NCBI RefSeq assembly: GCF_024437735.1
Contig: NZ_JANFQO010000029.1
Span: 1 to 63,833, forward strand
DNA: 63,833 bases
From: Tahibacter harae
Lineage (GTDB): Bacteria; Pseudomonadota; Gammaproteobacteria; Xanthomonadales; Rhodanobacteraceae
Direction: 5' to 3'
Under the pieces are notes generated by a model. The model did no database searches. It was not told the origin of the DNA and saw only the letters and a list, made by a program, of their open reading frames with translations. Made by a program: the position numbers and the translations under genes. Positions 8,605 through 16,146 of this stretch are shown here, in pieces (positions within the stretch are counted from its first letter, which is position 1; each line of letters opens with the position of its first letter).

Positions 8605-9168
8605 ATGCGTCCCGAGATCACCACGCTGCTCGATGCCTGCCGCCAGGGCGAGGCCAGCGCGCGCGACCTGCTGTTCGAGCGCATCTACACGGAACTCAAA
8701 CGCATCGCCCGCGGCACGCTGCGCCGGTCCGGGCCGCAGCTGACGATCAGCCCCTCGACGCTGGTGCACGAGGTGTTCCTGCGTCTGGCCGGCCGCGACG
8801 AGGCCGCGCTGGCCGACAGCCGGCATTTCTACAGCCTGATCGCCGCGGCCATGCGCCAAATCGTGATCGACCTGGGCCGGCGCCTGGCCACGGCCAAGCA
8901 CGGCGCCGGCCTGCGCCGGGTGGAGATGACCGACGGCCTGGAACTCGGCGGCGTCGCGCTGGAGGCACTGCTGGAGCTGGACCAGGCACTGAAACACCTG
9001 CAGGACTGCGACGCCGAACTGGCCGAGCTGGTGGAATGGCATTTCTTCGCCGGCCTGTCCTTCGCCGAGATAGGCAGCTTGCGCGGCGTGACCGAGCGCA
9101 CCGTGCGGCGGCACTGGGAGACCGCGCGCATCTTTCTCTGCGATGCGCTGCCGGCCGGACCGGGCTGA
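8605..9168 (+). CDS. Sigma-70-like factor of the ECF subfamily (TIGR02999-like)
   Basis: The 187-residue protein has region 2 (YTELKRIARGTLRR, STLVHEVFLRL, FYSLIAAAMRQIVIDLGR) and region 4 (LVEWHFFAGLSFAEIGSLRG followed by VTERTVRRHWETAR, the helix-turn-helix). This pattern belongs to the ECF group that is usually encoded beside Ser/Thr kinases and thought to be controlled by phosphorylation (for example EcfP/PknT of Vibrio). The stop is followed at once by the ATG of such a kinase gene, so the two are surely co-expressed. The N-terminal beta-helix gene pair lies divergently upstream. Confidence 0.88.
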   Translation: MRPEITTLLDACRQGEASARDLLFERIYTELKRIARGTLRRSGPQLTISPSTLVHEVFLRLAGRDEAALADSRHFYSLIAAAMRQIVIDLGRRLATAKHGAGLRRVEMTDGLELGGVALEALLELDQALKHLQDCDAELAELVEWHFFAGLSFAEIGSLRGVTERTVRRHWETARIFLCDALPAGPG

Positions 9169-11748
9169 ATGGATACGCCGCTGTCGCCGGCGCTGTGGCG
9201 CCGCCTGCGTCCGCTGCTGGACGCGGCGCAGGAGCTGCCGGCCGAGGCGCAGGCGCAATTCCTCGCCGGACTGGCGCCGGAGCAGGCCGAGCTGCGTCCC
9301 CTGCTGGAACGCCTGCTGCACCGCGCGCGGCAGCCGCATTTGCTGGACACGCCCATCGTCGCCGAACTGGCGGCGCGCGCCGCGGCCGAGCACGAACAGC
9401 GCGTCGAGGCAGGCCCGCGCAGCGGCGACTGCGTCGCCGGCTATCGCCTGATCGAAGCCCTGGGCAGCGGCGGCATGGGCGTGGTCTATCGCGCCGGGCG
9501 CGTCGATGCGGACTTCGCCCAGACCGTCGCCCTCAAGCTGCTGCGCGACGCCGGCCCCGGCGCCCGCGCGCGCTTCGAGCGCGAGCGGCGCATCCTCGCG
9601 CCGCTGCGTCATCCCAACATCGCGCAGCTGATCGACGCCGGCCACAGCGAGCAGGGCGAACCTTTCCTGGTACTGGAATTCGTCGAAGGCCAGCCGCTGA
9701 CCGACTACGCACGCGCCCGGGCCCTGCCGCTGGAGCGGCGCCTGCGCCTGCTGCTCGCCGTCGCCGCGGCGCTGGCCTATGCGCATCGCCATCTGGTGAT
9801 TCACCGCGATCTCAAGCCGTCCAACGTGCTGGTCAGCGGCGATGGCCACGTCAAGCTGCTGGATTTCGGTATCGCCAAACTGCTGGCCGACGACGACGCG
9901 CCGCTGCTTACGCGCCAGGGCGTGGGACCGATGACGCCGGAATACGCCGCGCCCGAGCAGTTCCGCGGCGAGCCGGTCAGCGTGGCCACCGACGTCTACC
10001 AGTTCGGCGTGCTCGCCTTCGTGCTGGTCGCCGGACGCTTGCCGTATGCGGGCGATCCGCGCGAGCCGCTGGCCTGGGCGCGCGCAGTCAGCGAGGACGA
10101 GCCGCTGACCCTCAACGCCGCGCGGCGCCGCAGCGACACGGCGGCGGCTGCGCCGGCGCCGCGCCGGGCGCCCTGGCGCGATCTGGATGCCGTGCTGCGC
10201 AAGGCCATGGCCAAGCGCGCCGACGACCGCTACGCCTCCATGGATGCGCTCGCGGCGGATCTGCTCGCGGTGCTCGAATCGCGGCCGGTCGGTGCGCGCC
10301 GTGCCGGCTTGGGCTACCACGCCCTGCGTTTCGCGCAGCGCCATCGCGTGCCGGTCGCGATAGCCGCCGTAGCGGCACTGGGGCTGCTCGCGTTCGCCGC
10401 ACTGGCCCTGCAGGCGGCGCAGGACGCGCGCCGCGAAGCGCAGCGCGCCAACGCCACGATCAGTTTCCTGGAGCGCCTGTTCGACGCCGCCGATCCCGGC
10501 AGCAACCGCAGCGACAAGCTCACCGCGGCGACGCTGCTCGAACGCGGCCGGCGCATGCTCGACGCCGACGATGCCGGGGCCGACCTGTTGCTGCGCGCGC
10601 GGCTGCACGGCGTCATCGGCAAGATCCATCTGGCGACCAACGACTGGGCGCAGGCGTTTCCGCAGCTCGAACGCGCGATCGCCGACTACGACGCCGGCGG
10701 CGGCGCCGCACCGGCCGTGCTCGCGCCGCTGCTGGAACGCGCCGCCTGGGCCGCCCAGCGCACCAGCCACAGCGTGCAGGCGCGCGCCTGGCTGGAACGC
10801 CTGGACGTGCTGTTGCCGGCGCTGGGCGCCGAAGGCGAGGACATTGCCATCGACGCCTGGCTCACCCGCGCCCTGCTGCTGCGCGACGACCGCAACTACA
10901 GCGCCGGGCTGGCCCAGGCCGAGCGCGCGCTGGCGCTGGCCCGGCGCCGTCACGGCGAAGACAGCCTGCGCGCCGCCTTCGTCCTGGGCCGCGTGCAGAA
11001 CCTGCAGGCGCTGCTGCGCCGCTACGACGAGGCCGAGGCCAGCCTGCGCCGCGCCCGCGCGATCTACGCCGCGCACTACGGCGAGGATCACATCCAGGTC
11101 GTCACATTGGACGCGCAGCTGGCCACCCAGCTGCTGTCGCGCGGCCGCCTGGCACAGGCGCGACCGGCGCTGGAAGACAGCGCGCGCCGTCTGCGCGCGA
11201 TCGCCGGCGAGCGCTCCTATGCCTATGCCAACCATCTGCTGGAGCTGGCCAAGCTCGACAGCCGCGACGGCCTGCACGCGCGTGCGCTGGAACGGCTCGC
11301 ACTTGCCGCCGACATCTTCGCCGAGACCGCCGGCGCCGCCTCGATGCCGCAGACCATGGCGCTGTGGACGGCCGCCGGCGTCGAACTGGCGGCCGGCGAC
11401 GCCGCGGCGGCGCGGGCGCGGCTGGAGCGCGTGCGCGAACAATTGCTCGCACTGGTAGCAGCCGACAGCCGCGTCATCGCCGAACTCGGCGTCGACATCG
11501 CCGCGGCCGAACTGGCGCAGGCGCACGAAGCCGAAGCCGCGGCGGCGCTGGACCGCGCGCTGCCGGCGCTGGAAGCGGAACCGGCCTCGCGCGCCCTGGC
11601 CCTGGGCCTGCGCCTGCGCGGCGAGCTGGCGCAGCGGCGCGGCGAAGCGGCCGCATCCTGGTTCGCCCGCGCGCTGGCCGCCGCCGAAAGCAGCTTTCCC
11701 GCCGATGCGGCGGAGCTGTCTGCGTATCGGCGCGCAGCGCGGCCCTGA
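9169..11748 (+). CDS. Membrane Ser/Thr protein kinase with TPR-like C-terminus
   Basis: The 859-residue protein has an N-terminal helical segment, then a PknB-type kinase domain (about 90-350) with Gly-rich loop G99-S-G-G-M-G104, Lys123 (VALK), HRD at 212-214 in IHRDLKPSN, and DFG at 232-234. All catalytic residues are present. A single membrane segment near residues 390-410 (VAIAAVAALGLLAFAALAL) separates it from a long extracytoplasmic alpha-helical TPR-like region. It directly follows the sigma-factor gene and is its likely activating kinase. The external region may sense a signal. Confidence 0.9.
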   Translation: MDTPLSPALWRRLRPLLDAAQELPAEAQAQFLAGLAPEQAELRPLLERLLHRARQPHLLDTPIVAELAARAAAEHEQRVEAGPRSGDCVAGYRLIEALGSGGMGVVYRAGRVDADFAQTVALKLLRDAGPGARARFERERRILAPLRHPNIAQLIDAGHSEQGEPFLVLEFVEGQPLTDYARARALPLERRLRLLLAVAAALAYAHRHLVIHRDLKPSNVLVSGDGHVKLLDFGIAKLLADDDAPLLTRQGVGPMTPEYAAPEQFRGEPVSVATDVYQFGVLAFVLVAGRLPYAGDPREPLAWARAVSEDEPLTLNAARRRSDTAAAAPAPRRAPWRDLDAVLRKAMAKRADDRYASMDALAADLLAVLESRPVGARRAGLGYHALRFAQRHRVPVAIAAVAALGLLAFAALALQAAQDARREAQRANATISFLERLFDAADPGSNRSDKLTAATLLERGRRMLDADDAGADLLLRARLHGVIGKIHLATNDWAQAFPQLERAIADYDAGGGAAPAVLAPLLERAAWAAQRTSHSVQARAWLERLDVLLPALGAEGEDIAIDAWLTRALLLRDDRNYSAGLAQAERALALARRRHGEDSLRAAFVLGRVQNLQALLRRYDEAEASLRRARAIYAAHYGEDHIQVVTLDAQLATQLLSRGRLAQARPALEDSARRLRAIAGERSYAYANHLLELAKLDSRDGLHARALERLALAADIFAETAGAASMPQTMALWTAAGVELAAGDAAAARARLERVREQLLALVAADSRVIAELGVDIAAAELAQAHEAEAAAALDRALPALEAEPASRALALGLRLRGELAQRRGEAAASWFARALAAAESSFPADAAELSAYRRAARP

Positions 11749-11875
11749 GCGGGCGACCGGCGCGAAATCCCGGCGAAGAAATTTTTCCCGGCATGAGCGT
11801 TCCCGCCGCGTTTGCGGGCGTGTAGCGGCAAGGACGGGTGTTCCGTCCGCTGCGCACTCAACCGGGGGAATTCCG

Positions 11876-12508
11876 ATGACTGTCCAAACCGCTCCGCGCC
11901 GCCTTGCGGCCGTGCTGCTGACCGCCCTGCTGCTGGCCGCGGGCCAGGCCGCCGCTTCCGATACCGCGCCCGACGGCACGCCGCCGGATCGCATCTTCCG
12001 CCAGCTGTTTGAAGGCCGGCCCGTTTCCGGCCAGCTCGTCGTGCGCGGCTATCCCATGCCGTTCCCGGCAGGCTCCCACGTCAACGGGGCACAGCAGGCC
12101 TCGCCCGCGGTCTACGGCGGCCGCTTCTGGTTTCCGCCCTCGACCTTGCAATCCAACGTCAACGGCCTGGGCCTGGTCACGCTGAACACGCAGCTGGTCC
12201 ACCTGGGCACCAGCTACAACCCCCTCGTCGGCGGCAACACCGCCGGCATCCAGGTCTACGACGTCTATCTGCACCTGATCTCGGCCACGGTCAGCGGCTT
12301 CCCGGTCTCGCTGGGCAATGACTGCATCTTCGGCCCGATGACGCTCAACGCCCAGGGCAGCTGGAACGCCGCGACGGCGAGCATGACGGGCAACGACGTG
12401 ACCATCCCGCCGGTTCCCGCCAATGCCTGCGGCGGCTATGCCAGCACGCTGAACAATTCGATCGCGGGCAGCAGCAACAACAGCGTGACCATCAACATTG
12501 CGCTGTAG
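11876..12508 (+). CDS. Exported protein of unknown function
   Basis: The 210-residue product has a signal peptide (RRLAAVLLTALLLAAGQAAA) and no domain I recognise. It is rich in Ser, Asn and Gly, with two cysteines (NDCIF and ANACGG) that may pair. GGGGGAA lies just before the ATG at 11876; the open frame upstream to 11705 is rejected because the signal peptide starts here. It follows the sigma/kinase operon by 127 bases. That gap holds an AT-rich GAAATTTTTCCCGG stretch that could be its own promoter, so it may be a target of that system. Confidence 0.7.
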   Translation: MTVQTAPRRLAAVLLTALLLAAGQAAASDTAPDGTPPDRIFRQLFEGRPVSGQLVVRGYPMPFPAGSHVNGAQQASPAVYGGRFWFPPSTLQSNVNGLGLVTLNTQLVHLGTSYNPLVGGNTAGIQVYDVYLHLISATVSGFPVSLGNDCIFGPMTLNAQGSWNAATASMTGNDVTIPPVPANACGGYASTLNNSIAGSSNNSVTINIAL

Positions 12509-12547
12509 TACGCGGATGGCGACGGCATCCGCAGCCGCCGGAATGCT

Positions 12548-12598
12548 CCCTTTCCCCCGGCTGCGCCGGGGGAAAGGGCCGGGGTGAGGGGCGACGAT
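12548..12598. repeat. Palindromic intergenic repeat, copy 2
   Basis: A 13-bp stem (12548-12560 with 12566-12578) and a ccggggtgaggggcgacgat tail match the layout of the repeat at 110-165. It lies between convergent genes ending at 12508 and 12654, so the hairpin could act as a shared terminator. Confidence 0.6.
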
Positions 12599-12653
12599 CA
12601 ACGCGCGGCGTCGTCTGGATTTTCGCCGGGCTATTCAACGCAGGACGCCCGCG

Positions 12654-15419
12654 CTACCGGCTCGCCGCACGCATCCGCTCGCGCAGCTTCGCCGCCTTGG
12701 GCGTGAGCGTGCCGCTGTTCTCGGCTGCGGCCCAGATCGCCTCGGCGCGGGTCAGCGCTGCGGCGGCGCGTTCGCGCGCGGCCGGCGCGGCCAGCCAGGC
12801 ATCGGCCAGGGCGCTGTGTGCTTCGGCCAGCTCTTCGCGGTAGCTGGCATCGGTGTCGGGCTGCGCGGCGAGCAGGGTCTCGAACTGCTGCACCGATTGC
12901 GCCAGCGTCGCGCGTGCGGCGGCGACACGGCCGGCGGCCAGCTCGGTACGGCCGCAGTGCAGCAGCGACAGCGCCGCGCCCAGGGCGTATTCCGGCGACA
13001 GCGGCGCCAGCTCGCGCTGCATTGCCAGCGCCTTGCCGTGCGCTTCCAGCGCCGCGTCGAAATCGCGCGCCGCGGCGCGTTGTTCGCCCAGGCGGCGGTA
13101 AGCCAGGGACAGGCTGAAGCGCGCATCCGGATTGTCCGGCGCGGCACGCAGGCGTTCCTCGTTCACCGCGATCTGGCGCCGGATGATGGGCAGGGCCTCG
13201 TCGTGGCGGCCGGCCTTGACCAACTGGCGCGCAGCCCAGCCGGTGACCGAGGAAACGCCGAGCTTCATCGCATCGTTGCCGGGATCCTGCGCCAGCATGC
13301 GTTCCATATGCTGCAGCGCGCGCAGCGCGGTCTGCACCGATTCGTCCAGCTTGCCCAGCGCATCCTGCACCTGCACCAGGCGGGTCAGCACCACGCCGAC
13401 TTCGCGCTGGCGGTAGGTGTCGTCCGGATCGATGGCGACCAGGGCTTGGATTGTGGCCAGCGCCTGCTGGAAGGCGGTTTCCGCCTTCGCCATGTCGTTG
13501 AGCCCGGCCCAGTGCGTGCCCTCGCGCAGCTGGCTGTTGTAGACGGCGTAGCGCAGGCGGGTATTGCCGGGGTCTTCGTTCAGCGCCCCGGCGCGCAGCG
13601 CGGCCGCACGCAGGTACAGCAGGCGCGCGCCGTTGCCGTCGGGCGTGGGGCTCTGACCCAGGCGGCCGATCAGGTCGCCGTAGGCATCCAGCGCGTCGCT
13701 GTATTCGATCACCAACTCCAGATCGCCGGGCTGGGCCTCGTGCAGTTGCTGCAGCAGGGCGACGGCGTCGGCATAGCCGCTGCGGGCGGGTTCGTATTCG
13801 GAGTCCTGATAATGCAGGTGGGCGCGGCGCAGCAGCAGGCGCGCGCGCCACAGCCGTGTCGCCGCCTCGTCGCCGGCGCCGAGGGCGGCCACCTGTTCCA
13901 GCGAGGCGCGCGCCTGTTCGTAGCTGCGCGCCGCGCCGGCGTAGTCGCCCAGGTTGGCGGCGAAGGGATTGCCCTGCAGGTCGCCGATCTTGATATAGCC
14001 CGCGGCAATCTCGCGCCACAGCTCGGCATCGTCGCGGGCGCCGTCGCGCAGGCGTTCCAGATAATCCAGCCCGTCGCGCACCAGACGCTGCTGCAGCGGC
14101 AGCGAGCCGGCCAGTTTCTGTATGCCTTCGTGATAGTCCAGCAGCAGGGTGTTGGCGAAGCGGCGCACGTCGGCGAAGCGCTGCTGGGCGATGGCGCGCT
14201 CGTGCACGGCAATGCGCGCCTGCCACAGGGCGACGCCGCCGGCGGCCAGCAGCGCCAGCAGGCCGGCGCCGGCAACGCTCACTGCCACGCGGTTGCGCGC
14301 GACGAACTTGCGCGCCAGATAGGCCGGCGTATGCGGCCGCGCCGACACCGGCCGCCGTTCCAGCCAGGCGCGCAGATCGTCGGCCAGGCCGCGCGCCGAA
14401 CTGTAGCGCCGTGCCGGTTCGCGCTCGATCGCGGTCAGCACGATGTTGTCCAGATCGCCGCGCAGCTGCGCCGGCGTCAGCGCCGCATCCGGCGCCAGGC
14501 GCTGGCTGGGCCGTTCCGCCTCGCGCGTGGCGGCGGCGCGCAGCAGTTCCGCCTCGCTGTCGCCGGTGCGGCGGAACGGATGCTGGCCGCACAGGGTTTC
14601 GTACAGCACCAGGCCCAGCGCATAGACGTCGGTCGCAGTGGTGACGGCTTCGCCGCGCACCTGCTCAGGCGCGGCATAGGCCGGCGTCAGCGCCTGGCCG
14701 CCTTCGCGCGTGACGGTGGAATCGGCGCCGTCGCGCAGCAGCGCGGCGATGCCGAAATCCAGCAGCCGCGGCGAGCCCTGCGCATCGACCAGGATATTCG
14801 CCGGCTTGATGTCGCGGTGCACGAGCAGGCGCTGGTGGGCGTATTCCACCGCTTCGCACAGGCGCAGGAACTGGCTGATGCGGGTGGCGAGGTCGGGCCT
14901 GTCCTCGGCCAGCCAGCGGTCCCAGGTGCGGCCGTCGACGTACTCCAGCACCAGGTACGGCCGTCCTTCCGGCGTGCTGCCGGCATCGAACAGCCGCGCG
15001 ATGTGCGCATGGTTGAGCCCGGCCAGGATGCTGCGCTCGCGCTGGAAGCGCCGCTGCAGGCGGCGGTCGCCTTCGCGCAGCAGCTTGATCGCGACGACCT
15101 GCTCGAACTCGTCGGCGCGGTGGGCGCGGTAGACCGTGCTGGAGCCGCCGCTGCCCAGCCGCCTGTCCAGCACGAACAGGCCTATGCGCCGGCCCAGCCA
15201 GTGGTCTTCGTCCTCGTCGGCACCGGCCAGCGGACGCAGCGCCGCGGCGGGCAGCCGCGGCGGCAGGATTTGCTGGTGCGCCAGCAGTTCCAGCGCCTCG
15301 GCCAGCAGTTCCGCGTCGCCGGCGCAGGCGCGTTCCAGCGCGGCGCGCTGTGCCGCCGGTTCCAGCTCCAGCAGCGGCGCCAGCACGTCCTGCAACTGCC
15401 GCCAGCGCTGCGGCGTCAT
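12654..15419 (-). CDS. Membrane Ser/Thr protein kinase with TPR-like C-terminus
   Basis: The 921-residue protein resembles the kinase at 9169. It has a helical N-terminus, a PknB-type domain (about 80-370) with glycine loop GSGGSSTVYRA starting at Gly89, Lys112 (VAIK), HRD 201-203 (VHRDIKPANIL) and DFG 221-223, and a membrane segment (VAVSVAGAGLLALLAAGGVA). A long TPR-like tail follows (YRRLGEQRAAARDFDAALEA and similar). The third loop glycine is Ser, which is tolerated in many kinases. Its ATG overlaps the upstream sigma-factor stop (ATGA), so translation is coupled. Confidence 0.9.
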   Translation of the reverse strand: MTPQRWRQLQDVLAPLLELEPAAQRAALERACAGDAELLAEALELLAHQQILPPRLPAAALRPLAGADEDEDHWLGRRIGLFVLDRRLGSGGSSTVYRAHRADEFEQVVAIKLLREGDRRLQRRFQRERSILAGLNHAHIARLFDAGSTPEGRPYLVLEYVDGRTWDRWLAEDRPDLATRISQFLRLCEAVEYAHQRLLVHRDIKPANILVDAQGSPRLLDFGIAALLRDGADSTVTREGGQALTPAYAAPEQVRGEAVTTATDVYALGLVLYETLCGQHPFRRTGDSEAELLRAAATREAERPSQRLAPDAALTPAQLRGDLDNIVLTAIEREPARRYSSARGLADDLRAWLERRPVSARPHTPAYLARKFVARNRVAVSVAGAGLLALLAAGGVALWQARIAVHERAIAQQRFADVRRFANTLLLDYHEGIQKLAGSLPLQQRLVRDGLDYLERLRDGARDDAELWREIAAGYIKIGDLQGNPFAANLGDYAGAARSYEQARASLEQVAALGAGDEAATRLWRARLLLRRAHLHYQDSEYEPARSGYADAVALLQQLHEAQPGDLELVIEYSDALDAYGDLIGRLGQSPTPDGNGARLLYLRAAALRAGALNEDPGNTRLRYAVYNSQLREGTHWAGLNDMAKAETAFQQALATIQALVAIDPDDTYRQREVGVVLTRLVQVQDALGKLDESVQTALRALQHMERMLAQDPGNDAMKLGVSSVTGWAARQLVKAGRHDEALPIIRRQIAVNEERLRAAPDNPDARFSLSLAYRRLGEQRAAARDFDAALEAHGKALAMQRELAPLSPEYALGAALSLLHCGRTELAAGRVAAARATLAQSVQQFETLLAAQPDTDASYREELAEAHSALADAWLAAPAARERAAAALTRAEAIWAAAENSGTLTPKAAKLRERMRAASR

Positions 15420-15973
15420 GCGGCCAGCTCGCGGCCCAGCCACAGCCGGGCGAGGTTCCAGTCGCGCCGCACCGTGGCATTGGAGACGCCGACGACGCTG
15501 GCGATCTCGTCGATCTCCAGCCCGCCGAAGAATTTCAGCTCGACCACGCGCGCCTGGCGCGCATCCAGCGCGGCCAGAGCATCCAGCGCCTCGTGCAGGC
15601 GCACCAGGTCGAGATCGCCCTCGACCACGGGCTCGGCCTGGGACAAGGTCACCGCCTCGATGCCGCCGCCGCGCTTCTGCGCGGCGCGGTCGCGTGCGTG
15701 GTTGACCAGGATGCGCCGCATCATGGTCGCGGCCAGGCTGAAGAAATAGGCCCGCCCGGACCAGTCCGGCGTGCGCTGGGCGACCAGGCGCAGATAGGCC
15801 TCGTGCACCAGCGCGGTCGGCTGCCAGGTGTGGCCGGGGCGCTCGCGCGCCAGCTCCTGGCGCGCCAGGCGCTTGAGTTCCTCGTATACGATGGGAAAAA
15901 GCCGGTCCAGCGCGGCAGCGTCGCCGCCGCGCGCCGCGTCGATCTGGCGGGTGATGTCGACCGATGCCGTCAT
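15416..15973 (-). CDS. Sigma-70-like factor of the ECF subfamily (TIGR02999-like)
   Basis: The 185-residue protein has region 2 (IVYEELKRLARQELAR, PTALVHEAYLRLV, AYFFSLAATMMRRILVNHAR) and region 4 (VVELKFFGGLEIDEIASVVG with VSNATVRRDWNLARLWL as helix-turn-helix). It belongs to the same kinase-linked ECF class as the protein at 8605. The ATG at 15973 is preferred because AGGGGA lies 8 bases upstream; an in-frame GTG at 15994 is not supported. Its stop overlaps the kinase start by four bases. The window thus holds two independent sigma/kinase couples. Confidence 0.88.
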   Translation of the reverse strand: MTASVDITRQIDAARGGDAAALDRLFPIVYEELKRLARQELARERPGHTWQPTALVHEAYLRLVAQRTPDWSGRAYFFSLAATMMRRILVNHARDRAAQKRGGGIEAVTLSQAEPVVEGDLDLVRLHEALDALAALDARQARVVELKFFGGLEIDEIASVVGVSNATVRRDWNLARLWLGRELAA

Positions 15974-16146
15974 GCGTGGCGTCCCCTGTGGCACACAGTC
16001 AAGCAGGATGCCGCGTTCAGGTAAAGCCGGGCCGGCGCGCCCCGCCGGCGAATAACCAATCGTCCTATCGGAAACCGGCTCCGTGCGCTTGCGCGCGTCG
16101 CCTGTCTCGGGCTATTCCTGGCTGTCAGCCGCATCTGGTGCCCGCA

